Source: Amycolatopsis sp. CA-230715
GTDB taxonomy: Bacteria > Actinomycetota > Actinomycetes > Mycobacteriales > Pseudonocardiaceae
NCBI RefSeq assembly: GCF_018736145.1
Contig: NZ_CP059997.1
Span: 7,563,501 to 7,627,500, forward strand
Direction: 5' to 3'
DNA: 64,000 nt
Part shown: one piece after another, positions 25,661-35,169 of the stretch
Position numbering within the stretch: the first letter of the stretch is position 1
Layout: each line of letters begins with the position of its first letter
Notes under the pieces: generated by a model
The model's database searches: none
Seen by the model: only the letters and a program-made list of their open reading frames with translations
Told to the model about the DNA's origin: nothing
Position numbers and translations under genes: made by a program

Positions 25661-26458
25661 TCAGAATGAATTGCGCCGGAAGTTCCTCCCCGCGAGCGCC
25701 GCGCCGGCGAGCGCGGCGGCCGCGGTCAGCGCGAGCGCGAGCCATACCGCGCCGCCGACGGGGAACCCGAGCGAGAGGGAGCGCACCGCGTCGATGGCGT
25801 AGGTGAGCGGGTTGACGGTGGACAGCGCGCGCACCCACGCGGGCAGGACGTCCGGCGGCATGTACGCGGTGGAGGAGAACATCAACGGGAACACCGCGAT
25901 GAACGACACGGTCTGCAGGGTCTCCGGTTTGCGCGCCATCGTGGCGACGGCGAGGAAGACCCAGCTCAGCCCCCAGCCGACGACGAGGGTCAGCAGCACC
26001 GCGGTCACCGTGCCGAGCAGCCCGCCGCCGGGGGAGAAGCCGAGCAGCGCCACCCCGGCGAGCAGCGTCACCGCGAGCTGCACGGCCAGCCGCGCGGTGT
26101 CCGCCAGCGTGCGCGCCAGCAGCACCGACATCAGGCTGATCGGCATGCCCCGCAGCCTGCTCACGAACCCGGTGTAGGTCTCGGTGAGCAGGGCCGCCCC
26201 GGAGCTCATCGCCGTGGTGAGCGCGATGTTCACCAGCGTCGACGGCATCAGGAAGTCGATGTAGGCGCCGTAGCGCGCGACCTCGGGCAGGCGCCCGATC
26301 CCGTCGAAGACCTGGCTGAACAGCAGCAGGAGCACCACCGGTTGCAGCAGGCTGAAGAAGAACAGGCTCCGGTCGGCGAAGGCCGCGCGCAGCGAGCGGC
26401 CGGTGAGCACGCGGACCTGGGTGCCGAACCCGCTGCCACGCCAGGCGATTTCGGTCAT
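25661..26458 (-). CDS. DrrB-type ABC-2 exporter permease
   Basis: The 265-residue protein has six predicted membrane helices and the ABC-2 permease pattern, including an RLRGMPISLMSVLLARTLAD segment and VNPLTYAIDAVRSL near the end, as in DrrB-like drug or lipid exporters. It forms the transmembrane half of the exporter with the upstream ATPase. Its ATG overlaps the ATPase stop (ATGA). The substrate is unknown; glycolipid or drug export is typical of the family. Confidence 0.87.
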   Translation of the reverse strand: MTEIAWRGSGFGTQVRVLTGRSLRAAFADRSLFFFSLLQPVVLLLLFSQVFDGIGRLPEVARYGAYIDFLMPSTLVNIALTTAMSSGAALLTETYTGFVSRLRGMPISLMSVLLARTLADTARLAVQLAVTLLAGVALLGFSPGGGLLGTVTAVLLTLVVGWGLSWVFLAVATMARKPETLQTVSFIAVFPLMFSSTAYMPPDVLPAWVRALSTVNPLTYAIDAVRSLSLGFPVGGAVWLALALTAAAALAGAALAGRNFRRNSF

Positions 26459-27411
26459 GAGGTGCTCCACGCCTGCCGGTGCAGTGAAAGGTATACGTCG
26501 TCGAGCGACGGCTCGGTCATCGAGAGGCCCTTGATCTCGGTGCCCGCGGAGTCGAGGGCGCGCACCAGCGCCGTGACGTCGGACGGTTCGGCGATCGCCG
26601 CGGCGACGGAATGCGCGTGCGGGTCCCGCACCGGTGCGAAGCCGTGACCGTCGAGCGTGGCGAAGGCGCGCTCGCACGCGTGGGCGTCGCCAAAGGTGAC
26701 CGTAACGCTGCGCTTTCCCAGCCGTGCCTTCAGCTCCGACGGCGTTCCCGCGGCCGCGACCGCGCCCGCGGCGAGGACCAGCACGTCGTCGGCGAGCCGG
26801 TCGGCCTCCTCGAGGTACTGCGTGGTCAGCACGATCGAGGTGCCGCCACCGGCGAGTTCGCGCACCATCCGCCACAGTTCGCCGCGGCTCACCGGGTCGA
26901 GGCCGGTGGTCGGCTCGTCGAGGAACAGGACTTCCGGCGCGCCGACGAGACCGGCCGCGAGGTCGAGCCTGCGGCGCATACCGCCCGAGTAGGTGCGCAC
27001 CGCCCGGTCCGCGGCGTCGGCGAGGCCGAAGGAGTCGAGCAGTTCGCCCGCCCGCTGCTTCGCGGCCGCTTTGCCCGCGCCGAGCAGGCGCGCGACCAGC
27101 ACCAGGTTGGCCGTGCCGGAAAGCCCGTCGTCGAGCGCGGTGAACTGACGGGTGGCGCCGATCCGCCGCCGCACTTCCACCGGTGCGCGGACCACGTCGT
27201 ACCCGCACACCGTCGCGGTGCCCGTGCCGGGCCGCGTCCTGGTGGCGAGGATGTCCACGAGGGTGGTCTTGCCAGCCCCGTTGTGGCCGAGCACGGCCAG
27301 CACCTGGCCAGGCGGGAGCACGAGGCTCACCCCGGTCAGCGCGGTGACCTCGCCGTAGGTCTTGCCGAGTCCGCTCGCTTCGATGCGCGGACGGCCTGGC
27401 TGTGACGACAT
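26455..27411 (-). CDS. DrrA-type ABC exporter ATPase
   Basis: The 318-residue protein carries Walker A GHNGAGKTT, the signature YSGGMRRRLD, Walker B LFLDEPTTGLDP and the DrrA-like C-terminal regulatory part ending near SLDDVYLSL. It powers the ABC-2 permease encoded immediately downstream. ATG at 27411 follows GGAGGAG by 6 nt. The gene is divergent from the Mce operon, separated by 411 bp. Confidence 0.9.
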   Translation of the reverse strand: MSSQPGRPRIEASGLGKTYGEVTALTGVSLVLPPGQVLAVLGHNGAGKTTLVDILATRTRPGTGTATVCGYDVVRAPVEVRRRIGATRQFTALDDGLSGTANLVLVARLLGAGKAAAKQRAGELLDSFGLADAADRAVRTYSGGMRRRLDLAAGLVGAPEVLFLDEPTTGLDPVSRGELWRMVRELAGGGTSIVLTTQYLEEADRLADDVLVLAAGAVAAAGTPSELKARLGKRSVTVTFGDAHACERAFATLDGHGFAPVRDPHAHSVAAAIAEPSDVTALVRALDSAGTEIKGLSMTEPSLDDVYLSLHRQAWSTS

Positions 27412-27822
27412 GGCACTCCTCCCGCGCGTTTTCCCCCGGTGCTGGTCATGGCCGAGCGGCCCCGCGGCGAACGTAGCCATTTCCGGGCGAACCGCGCAAG
27501 AACGGGCGCGGTTCCGCTCAGCCTGGTGACAGTTTCGAGGTGGCGGTACCTGGTCGCGGTGACAGTTCCGGTCGATTCCGTCCACAAAGGACTCTTCGAG
27601 GAGGCCGAAAGCGGGTGGTGGTGGATCTTTGTGCTCCGCACGATGGGCGTTTCCGGTGCCGCACTCACCTCGGTGACAAGAAGAATTGAATTTCGACGCG
27701 GCGCGGGCGGTTTTATTGGAGGTTCTTGTGTGGTCCGCACCACCTCAGTACCGTACTGGCCGGTAAGCGAAATGTATTTCGTGAATTCGTGTCCCATTGT
27801 TGTCTGATCGAGGAAGTCTGCC
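27412..27822. other. Divergent intergenic region upstream of the Mce operon
   Basis: No gene is supported in these 411 bases. The part after 27660 is AT-richer, and the region carries a pair of 33-bp-spaced repeats. A TCCACAAAGGACTCTTC stretch at 27583-27599 is close to one at 44715-44731 (TCTACAAAGGACGCTTC), which may be a dispersed repeat. Confidence 0.55.
27525..27570 (+). promoter_or_regulatory. Pair of GGTGACAGTT direct repeats spaced 33 bp
   Basis: GGTGACAGTTTCG at 27525 and GGTGACAGTTCCG at 27558 share 12 of 13 bases and are exactly 33 bp apart, three helical turns. They lie about 255-300 bp upstream of the DUF6801 gene that heads the Mce operon. The same spacing recurs at 47749 and 57338. 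Confidence 0.5.
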
Positions 27823-29097
27823 TTGTCAACGGTGACTCGACGGCGCACCCGTCTGCTCGCGCTCGCTTCGGCGGTGGCCGTCGCGGGCGTTTCGTTCATG
27901 GCGAGTCCCGCGGTGGCGGGCGCGGCCAGCGCGGTGGTGCCCGCGACCTGCCCGCTGCCCGACGGGCCCGCCGGGGTCACGACCGGGCTCACCGCGACCT
28001 TTCCGCAAACGACGGGACCGGGCCACGCGGTCGAGGTCAGCGGTGCCGGTGCGGAACTGGTGCTGCCCGAACCGGCCGTGGCCGCACTGAAGGCGTGGGG
28101 AGTCACCACCTTCGAGGGCGCCGTCGACGGCTCGCTGGTCGTCCGGCAGGGGACCGCGGCCGAGGAGGTCGCGCTCGCGCCGATCAAGATCCCGCTCACC
28201 AAGCTGCCCGCGTCGGGGGAGTTCCGGCTGCCGCTCGACGCGGCCGTACCGCCGGTGAAGGCGACCGGTGGCGGTGACGTGACGTTCGAGGTCACCAACC
28301 TCGCGCCGACGCTGAAGCTGCACGCGGTGCGGGACAAGTCGCTCGTGGAGAAGGACGTTTCCTGTACCGCCGAGCCGGGTTCGCCGCGCAAGCTGGCCAC
28401 GGTCGGCATGCTCGCGGACGACAAGGCGCCAGGCCGGATCGAACCCGGTGCGCCGCAGCAGCCCTCGGCGCGCGTCGCGCTCGCCGACGACCCGCCGTAC
28501 AACTTCCCGAAGACCGAACCGACCGGATGGCTTCGCTACGCGCTCTGGATCGACGACAGCACCACCACGATCAAGAAGCTCGGCTCGCAGGTGAAGTTCG
28601 GCCGGGGCACGTTCGATTCGGTGGTCCAGATCGCCACTTCCAAGGTACGGGGCAACTTCGGTCTGCCGCCGACGTCGAGTTACTTCGTGCCGTTCCGGAT
28701 CACCCCGGCCACCTCGGATGTCGAAGTCGTCCAGACGGAGGAAGCCGTCGGATCCATCCAGGTGAAGTTCCCGACCTCGCCGGTGGACATCACGATCAAG
28801 GCCAATGTCGTCGTCCGCAACGCGAAGGTCGACGGGGTCCCGCTCGACGTCGGGCCGAACTGCCGCACCGCGACCCCCGTGAATATCCACCTCAAGCAGG
28901 AAATCGACCTGCGTCCGCCGAAGAGCGGTGGGAAGCCGACCCCCGTGTCGACCACGTACGAGATCCCGCCGTTCGCGGGCTGCCAGGGGAGTGAGGACGT
29001 CAGCAAGCTGCTCACCGGTCTGATCTCCGGTCCGGACAACCCGTTGACGATGACGCTCAACGTCCGGTGTACCCCGGCGGACTGTCCCAAGAACTGA
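27823..29097 (+). CDS. Secreted DUF6801 protein heading the Mce operon
   Basis: A 424-residue secreted protein: Sec signal ending near SPAVAGA, a DUF6801-type beta domain (about 45-185), and a second beta domain (about 225-424) with paired cysteines, including GPNCRTATP and PPFAGCQG. The second domain is shared with the DUF6801 protein at 55861-57099, whose C-terminus has FGIPISSDPKCQTTAP and KDCGG at equivalent places. The start is TTG with AGGAAG 6 nt upstream. Only 38 nt separate it from the Mce ATPase gene, so it is probably the first gene of that operon. Role unknown; a periplasmic or envelope lipid-binding or structural part is inference. Confidence 0.8.
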   Translation: MSTVTRRRTRLLALASAVAVAGVSFMASPAVAGAASAVVPATCPLPDGPAGVTTGLTATFPQTTGPGHAVEVSGAGAELVLPEPAVAALKAWGVTTFEGAVDGSLVVRQGTAAEEVALAPIKIPLTKLPASGEFRLPLDAAVPPVKATGGGDVTFEVTNLAPTLKLHAVRDKSLVEKDVSCTAEPGSPRKLATVGMLADDKAPGRIEPGAPQQPSARVALADDPPYNFPKTEPTGWLRYALWIDDSTTTIKKLGSQVKFGRGTFDSVVQIATSKVRGNFGLPPTSSYFVPFRITPATSDVEVVQTEEAVGSIQVKFPTSPVDITIKANVVVRNAKVDGVPLDVGPNCRTATPVNIHLKQEIDLRPPKSGGKPTPVSTTYEIPPFAGCQGSEDVSKLLTGLISGPDNPLTMTLNVRCTPADCPKN

Positions 29098-29135
29098 CGG
29101 ATGCGGAAATCCGTGCCGCGAAAACAGGAGGTGTG

Positions 29136-30188
29136 ATGGGCGTCGAGGTGACGGTCGAAGGGCTGACCAAGTCTTTCGGCCGCCAGCTGATCTGGCGGGA
29201 CGTGACGCTGACGTTGCCGACGGGCGAGGTCAGCGTGCTGCTCGGCCCGTCGGGCACCGGCAAGTCGGTGTTCCTGAAGTCGCTGATCGGGCTGCTCCGG
29301 CCCGAGCAGGGGCGGATCATCATCAACGGCGTCGATCTGTGCTCGTGCCCGGAACGCGAGCTGTACGAGATCAGGAAGCTGTTCGGGGTGCTGTTCCAGG
29401 ACGGCGCGCTGTTCGGGTCGATGAACCTCTACGACAACGTGGCGTTCCCGTTGCGGGAGCACACGAAGAAGTCCGAGACCGAGATCCGCAAGATCGTGCT
29501 GGAAAAGCTCGAAATGACGGGCCTCGCCGGCGCGGAGAAGAAGCTGCCGGGCGAGATCTCGGGCGGGATGCGAAAACGCGCCGGGCTTTCGCGGGCGCTC
29601 GTGCTCGATCCCGGGATCATCCTGGTCGACGAGCCGGACTCCGGCCTCGACCCGGTCCGCACCGCCTACATCTCGCAGCTGCTGATCGACCTGAACGCCC
29701 AGCTGGACGCCACGATCCTGATCGTCACGCACAACATCAACGTCGCGCGGACCGTGCCGGACAACATCGGCATGCTCTTTCGCAAGGACCTGGTGATGTT
29801 CGGGCCGCGCGAGGTCCTGCTCACGAGCGACGAGCCGGTGGTCAAGCAGTTCCTCAGCGGCAGCAGGCTCGGCCCGATCGGCATGTCGGAGGAGAAGGAC
29901 TCGGCGACGATGGCCGAAGAGCAGGCGCTCGTCGACGCCGGGCACCACGACGGGTCCACTGAGGACATGCGCGGGGTCGTGCCGCAGATCGAGCCGACGC
30001 CGGGGCTGCCGTTCCGGGACGCGGTGCGCCGCCGCAAGGAGCGGGTGCTGCGCATTCTGCACACGCTGCCGCCGCTGGCCCAGCACGGCATCCTCGCCAG
30101 CCTGAGCCGCGAGGAGCGGGCCGCCTACGGCATCCGTCCACTCGCGACACATCGCCAACCGGCCACCGAACCCGGGGGCCCGCTGTGA
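29136..30188 (+). CDS. mkl: Mce system ATPase (MceG/Mkl-type)
   Basis: The 350-residue ATPase has Walker A GPSGTGKS, signature SGGMRKRAGLSRAL and Walker B ILVDEPDSGLDP, matching the MlaF/Mkl branch that energises Mce lipid import. A C-terminal extension of about 100 residues beyond the ATPase core is usual for Mkl. ATG at 29136 follows AGGAGGTG. Its stop overlaps the GTG of the first YrbE gene. Unlike in mycobacteria, where mceG is unlinked, the ATPase here is inside the operon. Confidence 0.9.
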   Translation: MGVEVTVEGLTKSFGRQLIWRDVTLTLPTGEVSVLLGPSGTGKSVFLKSLIGLLRPEQGRIIINGVDLCSCPERELYEIRKLFGVLFQDGALFGSMNLYDNVAFPLREHTKKSETEIRKIVLEKLEMTGLAGAEKKLPGEISGGMRKRAGLSRALVLDPGIILVDEPDSGLDPVRTAYISQLLIDLNAQLDATILIVTHNINVARTVPDNIGMLFRKDLVMFGPREVLLTSDEPVVKQFLSGSRLGPIGMSEEKDSATMAEEQALVDAGHHDGSTEDMRGVVPQIEPTPGLPFRDAVRRRKERVLRILHTLPPLAQHGILASLSREERAAYGIRPLATHRQPATEPGGPL

Positions 30189-30979
30189 CCACGTTCATCG
30201 AGCGCGTGCCGTCGATGGCGGCGAACGGGATGCGCGAATTCGGGCGCATGTGCGCGATGGCGCTCGACGTGCTGGTGCAGCTGTTCCGCCGCCCGTTCCA
30301 GTTCCGGGAGTTCGTGCAGCAGTTCTGGTTCATCGCCAGCGTGTCGATCACGCCGGCGATCATGGTGTCGATCCCGTTCGGCGCGGTCATATCGCTGCAG
30401 CTCGGGGGATTGACCAGCCAGATCGGCGCACAGCAGTTCAACGGCGCGGCGAGCGTGCTGGCGGTGGTCCAGCAGGCGAGCCCGATCGTGACCACGCTGA
30501 TCATCGCGGGCGCGGGCGGCTCGGCCATCTGCGCCGATCTCGGTGCGCGCACCATCCGCGAGGAGATCGACGCGATGGAGGTGCTCGGCGTTTCGCCGAT
30601 CCAGCGCCTCGTGGTGCCGAGGGTGCTCGCCGCGATCCTCACCTCGGTGGCGCTCAACGGAATGGTGAGCGTCGTCGGCGTGGTGGGCGGGTACTTCTTC
30701 AACGTGGTGGTGCAGGGCGGTACCCCCGGCGCCTACCTCGCCAGCTTCAACGCGCTGGCCCAGCTGCCCGATCTCGTGATCAGCTCGATCAAGGCCCTGA
30801 TCTTCGGTTTCCTCGCCGGTGTGGTCGCCGCCTACCGCGGCCTCCACCCGAAGGGCGGGCCGAAGGGCGTCGGCGACGTGGTCAACCAATCGGTCGTGAT
30901 CACGTTCCTGCTGCTGTTCTTCGTCAACACCGTGCTCACCGCGCTGTACCTGCAGCTCGTCCCGGCGAAGGGAACCTGA
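30185..30979 (+). CDS. yrbEA: YrbE-type Mce permease, first subunit
   Basis: The 264-residue integral membrane protein belongs to the MlaE/YrbE permease family, with the conserved cytoplasmic EEIDAMEVLGVSPIQRLVVPR coupling loop that contacts the ATPase. With the second YrbE it forms the membrane channel for lipid uptake. GTG at 30185 overlaps the ATPase stop. Confidence 0.92.
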   Translation: MTTFIERVPSMAANGMREFGRMCAMALDVLVQLFRRPFQFREFVQQFWFIASVSITPAIMVSIPFGAVISLQLGGLTSQIGAQQFNGAASVLAVVQQASPIVTTLIIAGAGGSAICADLGARTIREEIDAMEVLGVSPIQRLVVPRVLAAILTSVALNGMVSVVGVVGGYFFNVVVQGGTPGAYLASFNALAQLPDLVISSIKALIFGFLAGVVAAYRGLHPKGGPKGVGDVVNQSVVITFLLLFFVNTVLTALYLQLVPAKGT

Positions 30980-30982
30980 GTC

Positions 30983-31822
30983 GTGACGTCCATTTCCGAA
31001 CGCGCGAAGGCGGGCCTGAAACGGCCTGGCAACACCCTGTTCAACCTCGGCGACCAGCTCCTGTTCTACGTGCGGGCGCTCGCCGCCGTCCCGTTGACGG
31101 TGCGGCGCTACTTCCGCGAAGTGGTGCGGCTGCTCGCCGAGGTGACCTTCGGCAGCGGCGCGCTCGCGGTCATCGGCGGCACCATCGGCGTGATGGTCGG
31201 GATGTGCATCTTCACCGGTGTCACGGTGGGGCTGCAGGGATTCAGCTCGCTGAACCAGATCAACATCTCGGCGATGACCGGGTTCCTCACCGCGTACTTC
31301 AACACGCGCGAGATCGCGCCGCTGGTCGCGGGGCTCGCGTTGTCCGCGACGGTCGGGTCCGGGTTCACCGCGCAGCTCGGCGCGATGCGGATCTCCGAGG
31401 AGATCGACGCGCTCGAGGTGATGGCGGTGCGCAGCATGCCGTTCCTGGTCACCTCGCGCATCGTGGCCGGGTTCGTCGCGATCATCCCGCTGTACACGAT
31501 CGGCCTGCTGATCTCCTACGTCGGCTCCCGCATCACGACGGTGATGTTCTTCGGCCAGTCCGGTGGCACCTACGACCACTACTTCACGTTGTTCCTGCCA
31601 CCGGGCGACGTGCTGTGGTCGTTCGGGAAGGTGCTCGTGTTCGCGGTCGGCGTCATCCTGACGCACTGCTTCTACGGCTACCGCGCCAGCGGCGGGCCCG
31701 CGGGCGTCGGCATCGCGGTCGGCCGCGCGGTGCGGACCTCGATCGTGCTGATCAGCGTGCTCGATTTGTTCCTCAGCCTCGCCATTTGGGGCGCTTCTAC
31801 GACGGTGCAGGTGTCGGGATGA
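30983..31822 (+). CDS. yrbEB: YrbE-type Mce permease, second subunit
   Basis: A 279-residue MlaE/YrbE protein with the matching coupling loop EEIDALEVMAVRSMPFLV and about five membrane helices. It starts at GTG 3 nt after the first YrbE stop. Its stop codon overlaps the ATG of a 27-codon ORF placed before mceA. Confidence 0.92.
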   Translation: MTSISERAKAGLKRPGNTLFNLGDQLLFYVRALAAVPLTVRRYFREVVRLLAEVTFGSGALAVIGGTIGVMVGMCIFTGVTVGLQGFSSLNQINISAMTGFLTAYFNTREIAPLVAGLALSATVGSGFTAQLGAMRISEEIDALEVMAVRSMPFLVTSRIVAGFVAIIPLYTIGLLISYVGSRITTVMFFGQSGGTYDHYFTLFLPPGDVLWSFGKVLVFAVGVILTHCFYGYRASGGPAGVGIAVGRAVRTSIVLISVLDLFLSLAIWGASTTVQVSG

Positions 31823-31902
31823 GCGACGCTTGCGAGCGAATCAAGGACATCATGCGCCATAAGGAATTGGACGCTGTCTCGCGGAGCGAGGCGATCGCAT
31901 GA
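31819..31902 (+). CDS. 27-residue coupled ORF between yrbEB and mceA
   Basis: The ATG at 31819 overlaps the yrbEB stop (ATGA) and the TGA at 31900-31902 overlaps the mceA ATG (ATGA again), so the ORF is bounded by two perfect stop/start overlaps. The product is hydrophilic, begins MSDACERIKDIMR and has one Cys. The start resembles the start of MceA (MSERIPKR), so it may be a partial duplication of that end, or a translated dispersed repeat. Its most likely role is to carry ribosomes from yrbEB to mceA; that is inference. Confidence 0.5.
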   Translation: MSDACERIKDIMRHKELDAVSRSEAIA

Positions 31903-33158
31903 GCGAGCGGATTCCCAAGCGCGTTCCGACGCAGATCGCCGGTGTGGTCTTCCTGGTGATCCTCGCGCTGATGCTGCTGCTGTCGGTCGCCATCTACGAC
32001 AAGACGTTCGTCACCGTGGCCACCGTGAAGCTGGAGACCGACCGCGTCGGCAACCAGCTCGAACAGGGCTCCGAGGTCAAGGTCCGCGGCGTCCCGTTCG
32101 GCGAGGTGCGCGCGATCCGGCCCACTTCCTCCGGGGCCGAGATCGAGATGGCGATGGACCCGGCGAAGATCGGGCAGCTGCCGGACAACGTTTCGGCGCG
32201 GCTGCTGCCGAAGACCGCGTTCGGGCAGCGCTACATCAACCTGGTGCTGCCGGACAAGCCGCACGGCACGCTCGCCTCGGGCAAGGTGATCTCGCAGGAC
32301 AAGTCGTCGAACGCGATCGAGCTGGAGAAGGTGCTCGGTGATCTGCTCCCGCTGCTGCGCGCGGTGCAGCCGCAGAAGCTCAACAGCTCGCTCGGCGCGA
32401 TTTCCCAGGCGCTCGACGGCAAGGGCAAACCGCTCGGCGAGAGCATCGTCCGGTTCAACGACCTGCTCAACCAGTTCAACCCGCTGATGCCGCAGTTCAA
32501 GGCGGACATCAGCAGGCTGGCCGACGTGTCGGACACCTACAACAGCGCGGCGCCGGACATCCTGCGCGCGCTGACCGATCTGACCACGACCGGGCGCACG
32601 CTGGTGGACCGGAAGGCGGACCTGCAGGCGTTGTTCGCCAGCACCACCACGGCTTCCAACGACCTCAACGCGTTCCTGCAGAAGAACTCGGGCAACCTCA
32701 TCGGGTTGTCGGAGTCGAGCAGGCCGACGCTGGAGCTGCTGGCGCGCTACTCCCCGGAGTTCCCGTGCCTGTTCGACTCGGTGAACCGGTTGAAACCGTT
32801 GGTGGAGAAGGCACTCGGTGTGGGCACCGGTGAACCGGGCTTGCACGTCAACGTGTCCGTGATGCCCGCGCGCGGCAAGTACGTCCCCGGCCGCGACGAC
32901 CCGAGGTACACCGCGAACGCCGGGCCGCAGTGCTACGCGCCGGGCGCCGGGCCTGGCCAGGGCCGTCCCGTGGCGGCGAAGACGATGTCGACCCGAGCCG
33001 CGACCGACGACCTCGGCGTGGCGAACTCGCCGGCGGAACGGCGGACGGTCGCGGAGCTGATGGGGGCCGCGCAGGGCATCAGCCCGGCGGAGGTCCCGGA
33101 CTGGAGCAGCGTCCTGGTCGGGCCCCTGTTCCGCGGTGCGGAGGTGACCTTGAAATGA
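31899..33158 (+). CDS. mceA: MceA substrate-binding subunit
   Basis: The 419-residue protein has one N-terminal membrane helix (AGVVFLVILALMLLLSVAIY), an MlaD/Mce beta domain (about 40-120: LEQGSEVKVRGVPFGEV, then ARLLPKTAFGQRYINL) and a long helical region, as in Mce hexamer subunits that form the lipid tunnel across the periplasm. The C-terminal 100 residues are less conserved and Cys-containing. It is the first of six Mce subunits in order and overlaps mceB by 4 nt. Confidence 0.92.
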   Translation: MSERIPKRVPTQIAGVVFLVILALMLLLSVAIYDKTFVTVATVKLETDRVGNQLEQGSEVKVRGVPFGEVRAIRPTSSGAEIEMAMDPAKIGQLPDNVSARLLPKTAFGQRYINLVLPDKPHGTLASGKVISQDKSSNAIELEKVLGDLLPLLRAVQPQKLNSSLGAISQALDGKGKPLGESIVRFNDLLNQFNPLMPQFKADISRLADVSDTYNSAAPDILRALTDLTTTGRTLVDRKADLQALFASTTTASNDLNAFLQKNSGNLIGLSESSRPTLELLARYSPEFPCLFDSVNRLKPLVEKALGVGTGEPGLHVNVSVMPARGKYVPGRDDPRYTANAGPQCYAPGAGPGQGRPVAAKTMSTRAATDDLGVANSPAERRTVAELMGAAQGISPAEVPDWSSVLVGPLFRGAEVTLK

Positions 33159-34171
33159 AGGGACTGATCGGCCCGCTCACCAAGGGCGCCATCTTCCTCG
33201 TCATCACCGGGCTCGCCACGCTGGCGCTCGGCATCACCATCGCCAACGTGGGGGTGAGCGACACGCAGCCGTACGCGGCCCGCTTCGAGGACGCCACCTC
33301 GTTGAACCCCGGTGACGAGGTCCGCATGGCCGGTGTCCGGATCGGACAGGTCGACGAGGTCGACGTCGTCGACAAGCGGTACGCCGAGGTGCACTTTTCG
33401 GTGGACTCCAAGCGAAAGCTCTCCGCCGAGTCCATTGTGGCCATTCGGTACCGCAACCTCATCGGGCAGCGCTACCTCTCGATCGACCAGGGCGACAAGC
33501 CGAGCACGCAGAGCATGGCACCGGGCACGACCGTCCCGTTGGAACGGACGAAGCCCGCGCTCGACCTGACCGCGTTGTTCAACGGGTTCAAGCCGCTCTT
33601 CCAGGCGCTCTCCCCGAACGACGTGAACCAGCTTTCGTTCGAAGTGGTGCAGGTGCTGCAGGGCGAGGGCACCACGGTCAACGGGTTCCTCAAGCACACC
33701 GCCTCGCTCACTTCGACACTGGCGAACAAGGACCAGGTGATCGGCCAGGTGCTCGGGAACCTCAACACGGTGCTCGACACGATCAACGCCAAGGGTGATC
33801 AGCTCGCGCAGCTCGTCGACACCACCGAGCAGCTCGTGAAGGGGCTCGCCGCGGACGCGAAACCGATCGGGGAGGCCATCGGCGGGCTCGGCGAGCTGAG
33901 CAGCACCACCGCGGACCTGCTCAAGGACGGCCGCCAGCCGCTCAAGGACGGCATCACCGCGCTCGGCGACCTGTCGAAGAACCTCGCCGACAACACCCCG
34001 ATCTTCCAGAAGTTCCTGGACAACCTGCCGGGGAAGATGAACGCGATCGGCAAGCTCGGCTCGTACGGCTCGTGGCTCAACTTCTACCTGTGCGCCGCCA
34101 AGTCCGACGCGCCGCCCGCCCCGGGTGGCCCGCCGGTCGGCGTGCCGCTGACCCAGCCGAGGTGCCGATGA
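33155..34171 (+). CDS. mceB: MceB subunit
   Basis: The 338-residue Mce protein has an N-terminal helix, an MlaD domain with NPGDEVRMAGVRIGQV and YRNLIGQRYLSI, and a helical tail with repeated turns consistent with the Mce tunnel. ATG at 33155 overlaps the mceA stop; the frame is open much further upstream but that portion lies inside mceA. Its stop overlaps mceC. Confidence 0.92.
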   Translation: MKGLIGPLTKGAIFLVITGLATLALGITIANVGVSDTQPYAARFEDATSLNPGDEVRMAGVRIGQVDEVDVVDKRYAEVHFSVDSKRKLSAESIVAIRYRNLIGQRYLSIDQGDKPSTQSMAPGTTVPLERTKPALDLTALFNGFKPLFQALSPNDVNQLSFEVVQVLQGEGTTVNGFLKHTASLTSTLANKDQVIGQVLGNLNTVLDTINAKGDQLAQLVDTTEQLVKGLAADAKPIGEAIGGLGELSSTTADLLKDGRQPLKDGITALGDLSKNLADNTPIFQKFLDNLPGKMNAIGKLGSYGSWLNFYLCAAKSDAPPAPGGPPVGVPLTQPRCR

Positions 34172-35169
34172 AGAACCCGTTGCGAGACCTCAAGCCGTTC
34201 AAGGAGCGGGACCCGATCCTCGTCGGCGCGGTGACCGCGCTGATCATGGTGCTGATCGGCTCGGCGACGTTCTTCGCCGACGACCTGCCGATCATCGGCG
34301 GGGGCACCGAGTACGCCGCCGAGTTCAGCGAAGCCGCCGGGCTCAAGACGAGGGACGAGGTCCGCGTCGCGGGCGTGAAGGTCGGCGAGATCTCGGCAGT
34401 CGACCTCAAGGGCGACCACGTCGAGGTGCGGTTCAAGGTGAAGGGCGTCTGGCTCGGCGACCGCACCAGCGCCGCGATCAAGATCAAGACGTTGCTCGGC
34501 CAGAAGAACCTGCTGCTCGATCCGCGCGGTGGCAACGAAATGGATCCGTCCACGCCCATTCCGAAGGATCGGACGACCTCGCCGTACGACGTCACCGAGG
34601 TGTTCAACGACCTGGCGAACACGGCGGGCTCGATCGACACCGTGAAGCTGGCGCAGAGCTTCCGCACGCTCTCGGAAACCATGGGAGCGTCGGCGCCGCA
34701 GGACGTCCGCGCGGCGCTGGACGGCATGTCCGCGCTGTCCAAGACGCTCGCCTCGCGCGACGACGAGCTGACCAAGCTGTTCGACGGCACCAGCAAGGTG
34801 AGCAAGCTCCTCGGCGACCGCAGCGCGCAGGTGGAATCGCTGATCAACAACGGGAACGTGCTGCTGACCGAGCTGAACGCGCGCAAGGACGCCATCGCGA
34901 AGCTGTTCGGCGGCACGAAGGCGCTCGGCCAGCAGCTGCGCGGACTGGTGGCGGACAACGAAAAGACGCTCGGGCCCGCGCTCGACCAGCTCGACCGGGT
35001 GGGCGCCGTGCTGCAGCGCAACCAGGACAAGCTCACCGAGAGCCTGCGGCTCGCCGGGCCGTACTACCGGCTGCTCGGCAACGCGGTCGGCAACGGCAGG
35101 TGGATCGACACCTACATCTGCGGGCTGGTGCAGGCCGGTGGCGACTGCGCGCCGAAGGGAGGCAGCTGA
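34168..35169 (+). CDS. mceC: MceC subunit
   Basis: A 333-residue Mce protein: N-terminal membrane helix, MlaD domain with KTRDEVRVAGVKVGEI and IKTLLGQKNLLL, then a helical coil ending in a short Cys-containing tail (ICGLVQAGGDC). ATG at 34168 overlaps mceB by 4 nt and its stop overlaps the mceD start. Confidence 0.92.
   Translation: MKNPLRDLKPFKERDPILVGAVTALIMVLIGSATFFADDLPIIGGGTEYAAEFSEAAGLKTRDEVRVAGVKVGEISAVDLKGDHVEVRFKVKGVWLGDRTSAAIKIKTLLGQKNLLLDPRGGNEMDPSTPIPKDRTTSPYDVTEVFNDLANTAGSIDTVKLAQSFRTLSETMGASAPQDVRAALDGMSALSKTLASRDDELTKLFDGTSKVSKLLGDRSAQVESLINNGNVLLTELNARKDAIAKLFGGTKALGQQLRGLVADNEKTLGPALDQLDRVGAVLQRNQDKLTESLRLAGPYYRLLGNAVGNGRWIDTYICGLVQAGGDCAPKGGS

Noticed and set aside
27439..27807. 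122-codon ORF upstream of the Mce operon
   Set aside because: Crosses the repeat pair and AT-rich promoter DNA, without a domain or ribosome site.
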